A program made the translations under genes and the position numbers. Of a stretch of 64,000 bases of DNA, positions 8,821 through 18,700 are shown one piece after another; positions within the stretch are counted from its first letter, which is position 1, and every line of letters begins with the position of its first letter. The notes under the pieces were generated by a model. The model worked only from the letters and a program-made list of their open reading frames with translations. It did not search any database and was not told the DNA's origin. The DNA lies in NCBI RefSeq assembly GCF_001507645.1, contig NZ_CP013909.1:3534001-3598000 (forward strand), given 5' to 3'. The stretch is from Hymenobacter sedentarius (GTDB taxonomy: Bacteria > Bacteroidota > Bacteroidia > Cytophagales > Hymenobacteraceae).

Positions 8821-9879
8821 CTATTCCAACACCCCGGCCGGCACGGCGTGCAGAATCAGCCACACCAGTTCCCGCAGAATCTCCGCGTCGTCCATCGATC
8901 CACTTTCGATGCCCTTGCTCTGCGCATCGGCCCGCCGGATGAGGTGGATGATGCCCACCACCCGCTCCACAGGGTACACGCGCATGGCCTGCTGGTATTC
9001 TTTTTGGGCAAAGCTGTTCATAATGCCCAGCTTCTTAAACTCGCCATCCGCGGGGTTGGGCCCGGCCTGGTGCAGCACCAGCAGCTTGGTAAAAAAGCCA
9101 AACAGCAAGGTCAGGTTCGGGATGAGCGGGTTAGCCTTGGGGTTGGCCGCGAAGTAGCCCAGAATGCGGTTGGCCTTGAGCACATCGCGCTGCACGAGGG
9201 CTTTCTGCAGCTCAAAGATGTTGTAGTCCTTGCTGATGCCCACCAGCCGCTGCACCAGTTCCTCGTCGATGGGCTGGCCGGGCTTCAGGTTGAGCACCAG
9301 CTTGTCTACTTCGTTGGCCAGCCGGCCCAGGTCGGCGCCGATGTATTCGGCCAACATAGCGGTGGCCTGCCCCGTTATCTGCTGGCCGCGGGCGCGTACG
9401 TTGGCCGTGAGCCACTGCGGCACCTGGTTGTCGTAGAGCTTCTTGCTGGTCATCAGCACCACCGGCGACTCCTTGCCGCTCAGCATCTTGCCCAACTTCT
9501 TGCGGCTATCCAGGGTCTTGTGCTTGTAGCAAAAGACGAGTACCGAACTGGAAAGCGGGTTCTTGAGGTAGGCCTCCAAAAAAGGCCAGCTCCGCTCCAG
9601 CTCCAAGTCGGCCACCGTTTGGGCTTCTTTCACGATAACGACCGACCGCTCTGCCATCATCGGAAACCGCTTGGCTTGGCCCAGAATGCCGGCTACGTCC
9701 ACGTCCTTGCCATATAGCACCACCTGATTGAAGCTGCGCTCGTGCTCGGCCAGGACTGATTTTTCAATCAGCTCGGCCACCGCGTCTATATAGTACGGCT
9801 CCTCCCCCTGCAGGAAATACACGGGCTGAAACTGCCGTTGCTGCAGCTGTTTGAGAAGGGCGTCGGCTTCTAGTATCAA
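8821..9879 (-). CDS. holA: DNA polymerase III subunit delta
   Basis: A protein of 352 residues, typical of HolA. The N-terminal signature QPVYFLQGEEPYYIDAVAEL is the delta-subunit AAA+ start, followed by SVVIVKEAQTV and the C-terminal collar domain with LVWLILHAVP. Delta opens the beta sliding clamp within the clamp loader. No in-frame ATG lies near the expected N-terminus, so a TTG (ILEADALL) is the likely start. It reads away from tyrS, so the spacer at 9880-10016 probably holds divergent promoters. Confidence 0.93.
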   Translation of the reverse strand: MILEADALLKQLQQRQFQPVYFLQGEEPYYIDAVAELIEKSVLAEHERSFNQVVLYGKDVDVAGILGQAKRFPMMAERSVVIVKEAQTVADLELERSWPFLEAYLKNPLSSSVLVFCYKHKTLDSRKKLGKMLSGKESPVVLMTSKKLYDNQVPQWLTANVRARGQQITGQATAMLAEYIGADLGRLANEVDKLVLNLKPGQPIDEELVQRLVGISKDYNIFELQKALVQRDVLKANRILGYFAANPKANPLIPNLTLLFGFFTKLLVLHQAGPNPADGEFKKLGIMNSFAQKEYQQAMRVYPVERVVGIIHLIRRADAQSKGIESGSMDDAEILRELVWLILHAVPAGVLE

Positions 9880-9949
9880 GGAGAAAGGAAAATGGGGAAG
9901 AAAGAATAGCCTGGTGAAAGGCTGAACGAAGTCAAAATTACGCGCTAGC

Positions 9950-9957
9950 TACCTTTG
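9950..9957 (+). promoter_or_regulatory. -7 box of a Bacteroidota promoter for tyrS
   Basis: TACCTTTG matches the Bacteroidota -7 consensus TAnnTTTG exactly. No good TTG -33 element is seen 21 bases upstream, so the match is partial. Transcription would begin near 9964, leaving about 50 bases before the proposed TTG start of tyrS. Confidence 0.45.
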
Positions 9958-9988
9958 TTACCTTGAAGCCGCTTGGGCGGCACAATCA

Positions 9989-10004
9989 TTCTTCATTCCT
10001 CATT
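9989..10004 (+). repeat. Single copy of the ATTCTTCATTCCTCATT-type repeat
   Basis: ttcttcattcctcatt here shares its core with the right arm of the 24-base inverted repeat at 967-1042. It lies in the tyrS leader. No opposite arm is present. Confidence 0.5.
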
Positions 10005-10016
10005 CTTCTTTCCTCC

Positions 10017-11357
10017 TTGGATTTAATACCCGAACTCACCTGGCGCGGCATGTACCACGACGCCATGCCCGGCACCGCCGAACACCTGGCTACCAACGCC
10101 CCCATCACCGGCTACATCGGGTTTGACCCCACCGCGGCCTCCCTACATATCGGCAACCTTGCCACTATCATGCTGCTGGTACACCTGCAGCGGGCCGGCC
10201 ACCGCCCCGTGGCCCTGGTGGGCGGCGCCACCGGCATGATAGGCGACCCCAGCGGCAAGTCGGCCGAGCGCAACCTGCTCGACGAAGCCACCCTGCGCCG
10301 CAACCAAGAAGGCATTCGGGCCCAGCTGGAGAAGTTTCTGGATTTTTCCGAAGGCCCCACCGGTGCTTTGGTCGTGAACAACTACGACTGGTTCAAGGAC
10401 TTCGGCTTCCTGCAGTTTCTGCGCGAAGTTGGCAAGCACCTCACCGTAAACTACATGATGGCCAAGGACTCGGTGAAGCGCCGCATTGGCACTGCCGATG
10501 CCGACGCCTCCGATGCGCCCGAGCAACGCGCGGAAGGCATCAGCTACACCGAATTTAGCTATCAGCTGCTGCAAGGCTACGACTTCGTACACCTCAACAA
10601 GACGTTGGGCTGCACCCTGCAAATGGGCGCCAGCGACCAGTGGGGCAACATCACCACCGGCACCGAGCTCATTCGCCGCCTGAGCAGTGCCGAAGGCCGC
10701 GAAGCCAAAGCCTACGCCCTTACCGGCCAGCTTATCACCAAAGCTGACGGCACCAAATACGGCAAGAGCGAAACCGGCACCGTGTGGCTCGACCCCACGC
10801 TCACGTCGCCCTACCAGTTCTACCAGTTCTTCTACAACGCCGCCGACGTCGACGCGCCCCGCCTCATCCGGGTGTTTACGCTGCTCAGCGAGCCCGAAAT
10901 CCTGGCCCTGGAAGCCGAGCACGCCCAGGCGCCCCACCTGCGCGTGCTGCAAAAGGCCCTGGCCCGCGACGTCACCACGCGCGTGCACTCCGCCGAAGCC
11001 ACCGAAGCCGCCATTGCCGCCTCGGAGGTGTTATTCGGCAAAGGCGACCTGGCGGCCCTGCAAGCCCTCGACGAAGCCACGCTGCTCGACGTATTTGCGG
11101 GCGTGCCGCACGTGCACGTGCTCCGCAGCGACCTTGCCAACCTCAATGCCGTAAGCCTGCTCAGCGATGCCACGCTGCATAAAATCTTCCCTTCCAAAGG
11201 CGAGGCCAAGAAAATGATTCAGGCCGGTGGCGTGAGCATCAACCGCGAGAAGGTAGCCTCTCCCGAAACTCTGGCAGCCGCCATGCCCTTGCTCGCGGGC
11301 AAGTACCTGGTGGTACAGAAAGGCAAGAAGAACTACTTCCTGGTTGAGCTGATGTAG
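10017..11357 (+). CDS. tyrS: Tyrosine-tRNA ligase
   Basis: A class I synthetase of about 446 residues that charges tRNA-Tyr. The Rossmann start is [19 protein letters not shown], where HIGN is the HIGH motif. The KMSKS-like loop is [16 protein letters not shown]-terminal S4 RNA-binding domain holds [21 protein letters not shown] start is chosen, giving [19 protein letters not shown], which fits TyrS N-termini. The frame is also open to a TTG at 9963, but the -7 box at 9950-9957 puts the transcript start at about that base. No ATG occurs before residue 12. Confidence 0.93.
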   Translation: MDLIPELTWRGMYHDAMPGTAEHLATNAPITGYIGFDPTAASLHIGNLATIMLLVHLQRAGHRPVALVGGATGMIGDPSGKSAERNLLDEATLRRNQEGIRAQLEKFLDFSEGPTGALVVNNYDWFKDFGFLQFLREVGKHLTVNYMMAKDSVKRRIGTADADASDAPEQRAEGISYTEFSYQLLQGYDFVHLNKTLGCTLQMGASDQWGNITTGTELIRRLSSAEGREAKAYALTGQLITKADGTKYGKSETGTVWLDPTLTSPYQFYQFFYNAADVDAPRLIRVFTLLSEPEILALEAEHAQAPHLRVLQKALARDVTTRVHSAEATEAAIAASEVLFGKGDLAALQALDEATLLDVFAGVPHVHVLRSDLANLNAVSLLSDATLHKIFPSKGEAKKMIQAGGVSINREKVASPETLAAAMPLLAGKYLVVQKGKKNYFLVELM

Positions 11358-11368
11358 ACGAATTCGTT

Positions 11369-11455
11369 TGTCATGCAGAGCGTAGCGAAGCATCTTATCA
11401 GGTTAGAACGAATCGTATAGCCGTGAGAAGATGCTTCGCAGCGCTCAGCATGACA
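11369..11455. repeat. REP-like imperfect palindromic intergenic repeat (copy 1)
   Basis: An 87-base element bounded by tgtcatgc and gcatgaca. Its arms carry gaagcatcttatc and the matching gagaagatgcttc. A second copy with the same ends and core lies at 52168-52260. It directly follows the tyrS stop codon. Confidence 0.8.
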
Positions 11456-11535
11456 ATGGGCACAGGCTAGGGTGATTGGAATCAAAGCACACCGTACGCC
11501 TCAGCCTTACTCAGCTAAGAATAGCGAACAAAAGA

Positions 11536-11567
11536 AAAGGGAGCCCGCACTGCGGGCTCCCTTTTTT
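11536..11567. terminator. Bidirectional terminator between tyrS and the Hc1 gene
   Basis: The near-perfect stem gggagcccgca / tgcgggctccc is flanked by an A-run on the left and a T-run on the right. It can therefore end transcripts from both converging genes. Confidence 0.8.
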
Positions 11568-11599
11568 GCAAAGTAAAAGCGGCCGGTAGCCGCGTTACC

Positions 11600-11881
11600 T
11601 TACTTCTTCTTAGCAGCCGGAGCAGCCTTCTTGGCGGCAGCGGGAGCGGCTTTCTTAGCAGGAGCAGCTTTCTTAGCAGCACCGCCGGCAGCCGAAGCGG
11701 CGCCAGCACCGGCGTTCTTGGTGTTCTGCACTTCCGTGCGGAACGCCTGGGCCATCGTCTTCAGCTCCTGCATGCCTTTACGTACGCGGGTGCCGGCAGC
11801 AGCATTCTGCTTGTCGTAAAATTTCGAAAAGTCGTCTTCGAGCGACATCACGAGGTCCTTCAGTTTGCCGAAATTGTTCAT
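11600..11881 (-). CDS. Histone H1-like Hc1 family nucleoid protein
   Basis: A protein of 93 residues. The N-terminal half is alpha-helical (MNNFGKLKDLVMSLEDDFSK, then GTRVRKGMQELKTMAQAFRT), as in Hc1-like proteins of Bacteroidota. The C-terminal third is a Lys/Ala/Pro tail with repeated KKAAPA units, like the tail of eukaryotic histone H1. Such tails bind DNA without sequence preference and compact it. It is a single gene between tyrS and spt with its own terminator. Confidence 0.85.
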   Translation of the reverse strand: MNNFGKLKDLVMSLEDDFSKFYDKQNAAAGTRVRKGMQELKTMAQAFRTEVQNTKNAGAGAASAAGGAAKKAAPAKKAAPAAAKKAAPAAKKK

Positions 11882-12136
11882 CGGGATTTGGGGGTTTGGG
11901 GTGAAAAATGAATTTGTTGTGGTGTTAAGCCGGCCCTAATATACAGGGATTTCAAATGCAAGCAAGTTTTCCATTTTTTTTCTAAAACCCCCTCCCCTGC
12001 TTTTGGGGGCCGATTTTGCCAAAAAAAAGGCCATTTGCGCAAAGTTGAGCTACTCCCATTGGCTTAGTATAGTACAAAAACAAACGCGCCGGCCACCCTT
12101 GCGGATGACCGGCGTGAAGTGCGGTAAATGGCTTTT

Positions 12137-13384
12137 CTAGGCCGTTTGAACGGTTACCGGTGCTTTGCTATACAGCCCTTTGTCGAGCTTAGCCGCCATG
12201 GCCTCAAACGCCACAATCGTTTCCTGTACATCGGCGAGCGTATGCATGGCAGTCGGGATGAGGCGGAGCATAATCACGCCCTTTGGCACCACCGGATACA
12301 CCACGATAGAGCAGAAAATGCCGTGATTCTCACGCAAATCGAAGGTTAGGGCCGTTGCGTCGGACAATTCACCGTTCAGGAACACCGGCGTTACCGGCGA
12401 CTCGGTGGTGCCGATGTTGAAGCCTTTCTCGCGCAGGCCGCCTTGCAGGGCCCGCACGATTGTCCAGAGCTTTTCGCGGTATTCGGGATGGTTGCGAATC
12501 AGTTCCAGGCGCTTCAGCGCCCCGATTACTAATGGCATGGGCAGCGATTTGGCGAAAATCTGGCTACGCATGTTGTATCGCAAATATTCAATCACGCTTT
12601 CTTGTCCGGCCACAAACGCGCCGATGCTGGCCATGCTCTTGGCGAACGTGTAAAAAATTAGGTCTACGCCCTCTACGCAGCCCAAATGTTCGGCTGTGCC
12701 GGCACCCGTGGCGCCCAGCGTGCCAAAACCATGAGCATCGTCGACGAAGATGCGGAAGTCGAATTTCTTCTTCAATGCCACGATTTCGGGCAGCTTGCCG
12801 AGGTTGCCCGACATGCCAAACATGCCCTCCGTAATCACCAGGATGCCGCCGCCAGTTTCGTCGGTAAGGCGCTTGGCGCGCTCCAGCTGCTTCTCGAGGC
12901 TGGCCATGTTGTTGTGCGGAAACACAAAGCGCTTTCCCTGGTGCAGGCGCACCCCGTCGATGATGCAGGCGTGCGACTCGGCGTCGTACACAATCACGTC
13001 GTGGCGGTTCACCAGCGCATCGATGATGCTCACCACGCCCTGGTAGCCGAAGTTGAGCAGCAGCGCGCCCGGCTTGTTCACGAAATCGGCCAGCTCGTTT
13101 TCCAGCTGCTCGTGCAGGGTGGAGTTGCCGCTCATGATGCGGGCGCCCATGGGGTACGCCATGCCGAATTCGGTGGCACCGTCGATGTCAGCTTGCCGGA
13201 CTTCGGGGTGGTTGGCCAGGCCCAGGTAGTTATTCAGGCTCCAGGTAAGCACCTCTTTGCCACGAAACTGCATGCGGGGCTGAATTTGGCCCTCCAGCTT
13301 GGGAAAGGCAAAGTAGCCGTGAGCGTAGTGCGACTGCGAGCCAAGGGGGCCACGGTTGGCCGAAATCCGGTCGAAAATATCCAC
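12137..13384 (-). CDS. spt: Serine palmitoyltransferase-type alpha-oxoamine synthase
   Basis: A PLP-dependent fold-type I enzyme of 415 residues. It carries LTWSLNNYLGLANHPEVRQA near the N-terminus, the PLP-binding VDDAHGFGTLG (Asp and His), and FYTFAKSMASIGAF, where the lysine is the Schiff-base residue. The family condenses an amino acid with an acyl-CoA. In sphingolipid-making Bacteroidota the closest member joins serine and palmitoyl-CoA, the first sphingolipid step. KBL or BioF are alternatives; the FAKSMAS variant and the N-terminus favour SPT. The start codon is GTG. A well-formed promoter lies about 90 bases upstream. Confidence 0.82.
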   Translation of the reverse strand: MDIFDRISANRGPLGSQSHYAHGYFAFPKLEGQIQPRMQFRGKEVLTWSLNNYLGLANHPEVRQADIDGATEFGMAYPMGARIMSGNSTLHEQLENELADFVNKPGALLLNFGYQGVVSIIDALVNRHDVIVYDAESHACIIDGVRLHQGKRFVFPHNNMASLEKQLERAKRLTDETGGGILVITEGMFGMSGNLGKLPEIVALKKKFDFRIFVDDAHGFGTLGATGAGTAEHLGCVEGVDLIFYTFAKSMASIGAFVAGQESVIEYLRYNMRSQIFAKSLPMPLVIGALKRLELIRNHPEYREKLWTIVRALQGGLREKGFNIGTTESPVTPVFLNGELSDATALTFDLRENHGIFCSIVVYPVVPKGVIMLRLIPTAMHTLADVQETIVAFEAMAAKLDKGLYSKAPVTVQTA

Positions 13385-13471
13385 TGAAAAAACGGGGGTG
13401 TTAATGTGAAGAGTTAGGCGGGGAAGAGCCGACTGTGGCGAAAAGAAATTTGCTCGCAGTTAGCCCAATGA

Positions 13472-13503
13472 CAAAGGTAACCCTGAGCCCGAGATGTACA
13501 CAA
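13472..13503 (-). promoter_or_regulatory. Bacteroidota promoter for spt
   Basis: On the minus strand a TTG (13503-13501) is followed after exactly 21 bases by TACCTTTG (13479-13472). This matches the -33 and -7 elements used by the Bacteroidota primary sigma factor and has the same spacing as the tRNA-Met promoter in this window. Confidence 0.7.
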
Positions 13504-13600
13504 TTTGGGCTTGATAACGCTAATATGCGAACGATGTTTGACGCAGGCATGCGCTTTCCAACTTTCTTTGTGGCTCGAACCTGAACTGTTAGCGAATTCG

Positions 13601-15112
13601 ATGAAGAAAATCAACAAGCTGCTCGTCGCCAACCGGGGCGAAATTGCCCTGCGCGTGCTGCGCTCGGCCAAGGAAATGGGCATTGCCACTGTGGCCATCT
13701 ACTCCGAAGCCGACCGCAACGCGCTGCACGTGCGCTACGCCGACGAAGCCATGTGCGTGGGCCCGCCCTCCTCGGCCCAGAGCTACTTGCGCGGCGACAA
13801 GATTCTCGAAGTCTGCCAGCAGTTGGGCGTCGATGCCATTCACCCCGGCTACGGCTTTCTGTCGGAGAATGCCGGGTTTGCCCGCGCCGTAAAAGAGGCG
13901 GGCCTGATTTTCGTCGGCCCCAGCCCGGAGGCCATGGAAATCATGGGCGACAAGCTCTCGGCCAAGCAAGCCGTGAAAGCCTACAACATCCCGCTGGTGC
14001 CGGGAACTGATGAGGCCATTTCCGACGTAGGCGCCGCCAAGCAGATTGCCCAGGAAGTGGGCTTTCCCATCCTCATCAAGGCCTCGGCCGGCGGTGGCGG
14101 CAAGGGCATGCGCATCGTAAACGGCGCACATGAATTTGAGGAGCAGATGCAGCTGGCCATCAACGAGGCCACTTCCGCTTTCGGCGACGGCTCGGTGTTC
14201 ATCGAGAAGTTTGTGACCGGCCCGCGCCACATCGAAATTCAGGTGCTCGGCGACGAGCACGGCAATATTGTGCACTTGTTCGAGCGCGAGTGCAGCATCC
14301 AGCGCCGCCACCAGAAGGTGATTGAGGAAGCGCCCTCGTCGGTGCTCACGCCGAAGCTGCGCGCCCAAATGGGCCAATGCGCCGTGGAAGTGGCCCGCGC
14401 CTGCGACTACACCGGCGCCGGCACGGTGGAATTTCTGCTCGACGACCAGCACAACTTCTACTTCCTGGAGATGAACACCCGCCTCCAGGTGGAGCACCCT
14501 GTTACGGAGCAAATCACGGGGCTCGATTTGGTGAAGGAGCAAATCAAAGTAGCCCAAGGCGAGCCCCTGGCCTTCCGGCAGGAAGACCTCACCATCACCG
14601 GGCACGCCCTTGAGCTGCGCGTATACGCCGAGGACCCGCAAAACAACTTCCTCCCCGACATCGGCACCCTGACCACCTACGTGCGCCCCCAGGGCCCCGG
14701 CGTGCGCGTCGACGACGGCTTCGAGCAGGGCATGGACATCCCGATTTACTACGACCCGATGATTGCCAAGTTGGTCACCTTTGGGGCCGACCGCGCCGAG
14801 GCCATTGCCCGGATGCTGCGCGCCATCGAAGAGTATAAAATCACCGGCATCGAAACCACGCTGCCCTTTGGGTCCTACGTGCTGCAGCACCCCGCCTTCG
14901 TCAGCGGCAACTTCGATACGAACTTCATCCGCGACCATTTCACCCCCACCACCCTGGCCCCCACCACGCCGGATGATGCCACGGCGCGAGTAGCGGCCAC
15001 GCTCGGCGCCATGCTGCTCAACGACAAGAAACCCAAAGCAGCCGTAGCAGCTGGCGAAACGGCGGGCGCGGAGGCGTCAGGGTGGCGTCGGAATCGGTCC
15101 GGGGTGCGGTAG
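13601..15112 (+). CDS. accC: Biotin carboxylase (acetyl-CoA or acyl-CoA carboxylase subunit)
   Basis: About 503 residues from the ATG at MKKINKLLVANRGEIALRVL, the standard start of the family. The ATP-grasp core has KASAGGGGKGMRIV, then HIEIQVLGDEHGN, ERECSIQRRHQKVIEEAP and MNTRLQVEHPVTE. It carboxylates biotin on the carrier protein with ATP and bicarbonate. The last 50 or so residues are Ala/Lys/Thr-rich and poorly conserved in look. No accB lies beside it, so it may serve an acyl-CoA carboxylase encoded elsewhere. It is transcribed away from spt and ends at a clear terminator. Confidence 0.92.
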   Translation: MKKINKLLVANRGEIALRVLRSAKEMGIATVAIYSEADRNALHVRYADEAMCVGPPSSAQSYLRGDKILEVCQQLGVDAIHPGYGFLSENAGFARAVKEAGLIFVGPSPEAMEIMGDKLSAKQAVKAYNIPLVPGTDEAISDVGAAKQIAQEVGFPILIKASAGGGGKGMRIVNGAHEFEEQMQLAINEATSAFGDGSVFIEKFVTGPRHIEIQVLGDEHGNIVHLFERECSIQRRHQKVIEEAPSSVLTPKLRAQMGQCAVEVARACDYTGAGTVEFLLDDQHNFYFLEMNTRLQVEHPVTEQITGLDLVKEQIKVAQGEPLAFRQEDLTITGHALELRVYAEDPQNNFLPDIGTLTTYVRPQGPGVRVDDGFEQGMDIPIYYDPMIAKLVTFGADRAEAIARMLRAIEEYKITGIETTLPFGSYVLQHPAFVSGNFDTNFIRDHFTPTTLAPTTPDDATARVAATLGAMLLNDKKPKAAVAAGETAGAEASGWRRNRSGVR

Positions 15113-15134
15113 GCCGTTATTAATGCACAGAGAA

Positions 15135-15164
15135 AATCCCGGTTAGGCCAGCCGGGATTTTTTT
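15135..15164 (+). terminator. Terminator downstream of accC
   Basis: The stem aatcccgg / ccgggatt is followed by a run of seven T. Confidence 0.8.
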
Positions 15165-15176
15165 ATGTTCCGGCTA

Positions 15177-15347
15177 TCCCTTCCTCGAAGTGCGAGCCCC
15201 AAAGTAGATTAAGCCCTCAACCAGGGCTGTGCCTGTTTCGGTGTACTCATGGGTACAGGGGATGCTGTCTCTGCTCTCGTAGCGAACCCACCGGCTGTGG
15301 CTACGCCCCGCGTCTGAAAAAAGCCAAAGCCGGGCTATCTTGACAAA
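15177..15347 (-). pseudogene. Possible gene remnant (open frame without start codon)
   Basis: The minus strand holds 57 open codons between TGA and TAG with no ATG. It reads like the end of a protein (DSIPCTHEYTETGTALVEG, then LIYFGARTSRKG). I do not recognise the family. The stretch is GC-rich like coding DNA, whereas what follows to 15725 is AT-rich. It may be a decayed gene end or chance. Confidence 0.2.
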
Positions 15348-15725
15348 TCACGTGAACTAACTTTTGAGGAGAAACCCACAATTAAATCAGCTCTCATTTT
15401 AATGCAAAAACATCATACAAGCACTGATTTGATTTAGCCAGCTCTTATGACCTTAGTGATTCCATTCACCATTTTTTAAGGCACGCTTTCTCAGGCAATC
15501 GAATCCGCTTCGCTCATGAGTAGATTTTACCAAAAAGGATTGAATTTTAACATTTTAGTTAAAAATACGAAGAATTTTCTAGTCTTTTATTTGAATTTAC
15601 CGCGTTTTAAATAAATAATTAGCATAGTGAAAAACTAAACACATATCGACCTACGTACCCTCGTTAGTGAAATTCATTTGAACTTCATTTAGTTGTTTAT
15701 TCACCCCATTTTCACAACAAGGTAA
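15348..15725. other. AT-rich spacer upstream of the M36 protease gene
   Basis: About 380 bases, clearly AT-richer than the flanking genes, without a convincing reading frame. No exact TAnnTTTG box with a partner was found; ttcatttg near 15674 is a one-mismatch candidate. It probably holds the promoter and leader of the protease. Confidence 0.5.
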
Positions 15726-18700
15726 ATGAGAAAAACACTACTTAAGGCAACGCGGGCCGTACTGGTCACGGGGTTGCTAGCCGTAAATTTGGCCGCCTTT
15801 GGCCAGAGCAGTGGCGGTTCTGAGAAGGAACAAGTCCCCAAAGTGGCCTTGGACCACCTCAAGAAACAGCAAAAAACTATGCAGCTGTCCAACGACGACA
15901 TTGCGGATGTGGTGCTGAGCAGCGAGAGTCTTAGTAAAAACAACGGCCTGAGGCACTACTACATCCAACAGCGCTACCAGGGCATTGATATTTACGGCGC
16001 CATCTCCAACGTCCACGTCGCCAAAGACGGCCAACTCGTCAACCTGGGCAACCGCTTCCGTAAAGACCTCGACAAAAAAGTTAAGGCCAAGCAACCCAAA
16101 CTAGACGCGCAAGCGGCCGTTGCAGCCGCTGCCAAGTCCCTCGGCCTTTCGCTGAAAGCCCCCCTTACTTACACGGCCCTGAGCCGTGGCACCAACCGCG
16201 CCGCCACGTTCACCACGGGCGGCATTTCTTTGCGCCCGATTCCCGTTCGGCTGGTATATCTGCCCACTGCCAACGATGATTTGGTGCTGACCTGGGAAGT
16301 CTCCATCTATGAGCTGGACGCCCGCAACTGGTGGAACGTTCGGGTGGACGCCGCCACCGGCGCCGTTCTGGACAAGGACAACCTGGTGGTGGAATGCAAC
16401 TTCGAAAACGATGGCCCAGCTGGCACCCCCATGCACGCCGAGCAGCCGGTGGTAGTTCCGTTCTCGTTCTCGGCCGTTGCGGCTGGTCCCACTACCAATG
16501 CCTTCAACGTATACGCCATTCCCACCGAGACCCCCTCGCACGGGGCGCGCACGTTCGTGAGCACCTCGGTAGCCGATGGCAAGGCCTCGCCCATGGGCTG
16601 GAACAGCATCCTGCCCGGCACCTCGTTTTCCATTACCCGGGGCAACAACGTGTATGCCTATGAAGACCCCGACAACCTGAACGCTCCGGCACCCGGCTCC
16701 AGCCCCGACGCCGGTCCGTCGATGCTGTTCGACTTTCCGGTGGATTTTACCAAGCAGCCCGTAGCTTACAAAGCAGCCGCTACCACCAACCTGTTTTACA
16801 TGAATAACATCATGCACGACATTTGGTATCAGTATGGCTTCGACGAAGTCAGCGGCAACTTCCAGACCACGAACCCCAACGCGCTGGAAGGCCTGGGCGC
16901 CGACCAGGTAATGGCCGAGTCGCAGGACAGCCGCAACGTTATTGCCACCCGCAACAACGCCAATTTCGCTACTCCCACCGACGGCCAAGCGCCGCGCATG
17001 CAGATGTACCTGTGGAGCGGCCTGCCCGACCCCAACCTGTTCCGGGTGACGGCTCCGGCCAGCATTGCCGGCACGTATACCGCCCGCGAAGGCTCTTTTA
17101 GCAAGCCACTTACCGCTACCGCCTTCACGGGCAAGCTGGTGTTGGCCCAGTCCACGCCGCCCGCCTCGCCCGGCAAAAGCGAAGAAGGATGTGGCTCTTT
17201 CACCAACGGCACCGCTATAAGCGGCAACATTGCCGTGGTGTACCGCGGCAACTGCCCCTTTGCCGACAAGGTACAGAATGCCCAGATTGCGGGCGCCACG
17301 GCCGTGGTTGTGATTAACAACGCCCCCGGCGACCCCATCGCCATGGGGGGCACGCCCACCAATCCCACGCCGGCCATTACCATTCCGGCCGTCATGATTA
17401 GCATGGAAGCGGGCCAGCTCATTCGCCAGCAGCTGGACGCGGCCAACCAGGTCGACGTGGTGCTGAAGAACAGCGGCGGCCTGCCCGAGCTCGACGGCGA
17501 CTTCGACAACGGCGTGATTGCCCACGAGTACGGCCACGGCATTTCGACCCGCCTCACCGGCGGCCCCGGCAACTCCAGCTGCCTCAACAACGCCGAACAG
17601 GGCGGTGAGGGCTGGAGCGACTGGTTCGGGCTGATGCTGACCATGAAGGCTGGCGATACCAGCGTGAAGCCCCGCGGCATTGGCACCTACGTGCAGAACC
17701 AGCCTACCTCGGGCCGCGGCATTCGTCCTTCTCCCTACAGCACCGACTTTGCGGTAAACAACTACACCTACGGCGCGACCAACAACCCCGTGCTCACGCA
17801 GCCTCACGGTGTGGGTTTTGTATGGGCCACCATGCTCTGGGACATGACCTGGGGGTTCATTGACAAGTATGGCTTCGATGCCGACCTCTACAACGGCAAA
17901 GGCGGCAACAACATGGCCATGCAGCTGGTCATCGATGGCCTGAAAATGCAGGTCTGCAAGCCCGGCTTTGTGGATGCCCGCAACGCCATTCTGGCCGCCG
18001 ACCGGGCCAACTACGGCGGGGCCAACCAGCAGCTGATTTGGAAAGCCTTTGCCAAGCGCGGCCTGGGCTTCAGCGCCAACCAGGGCCTGAACACCAGCCG
18101 TTTCGACCAGGTGGAAGCCTTCGATATGCCGCCCATCTATTCCTGCGCCGCCCCCACCATTACCGTAGCGCCTACCTCGAGCGTGCAGACCAATGGCCCG
18201 GCCACGACCATCTACCTCGGCTACGGCGCCCAGAGCGTGCAGCTGCAGGCCAACAGCACCAGCACCGGCCTGGTGCGCTACACCTGGAGCCCCGCCGCCG
18301 GCCTCAGCAACACCGCCATTGCTAATCCTGTGTTCACGCCCTCAACCCCTGGCGCCTACAAGCTCACCGTTACGTCGGTGAACGGTGACAACTGCAGCGC
18401 TTCCGAATCGGTTACGATTAATGTAGTGGATGTGCGTTGCGGCCCCTCAAACGACAAGGTATTGGTGTGCCACAACGGAAACAACACACAATGTATGAAG
18501 TCCGACGACGTGCAGAACCACCTCAAGCACGGCGACATGCTGGGCACCTGCGATGTCATTCCCAACGGCGACTCGTTTGCCAGCAACGACGCTGGAGCAG
18601 AATACAAATTGACCAGCGCACCCAACCCTGCGGTCGCTTCCACGGCGGTTTCCTTCGCCCTGCGCGAAGCCGGAACCTACCGCGTGGAAGTACTGAACAT

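Noticed and set aside
13589..14938. 449-codon minus-strand frame over accC
   Set aside because: Antisense to a clear biotin carboxylase and without a promoter or known domain.
16101..17807. 568-codon open frame on the minus strand inside the protease gene
   Set aside because: It lies wholly antisense to the M36 protease, which has a signal peptide, catalytic motif and sorting tail. Long antisense frames are expected in GC-rich coding DNA.
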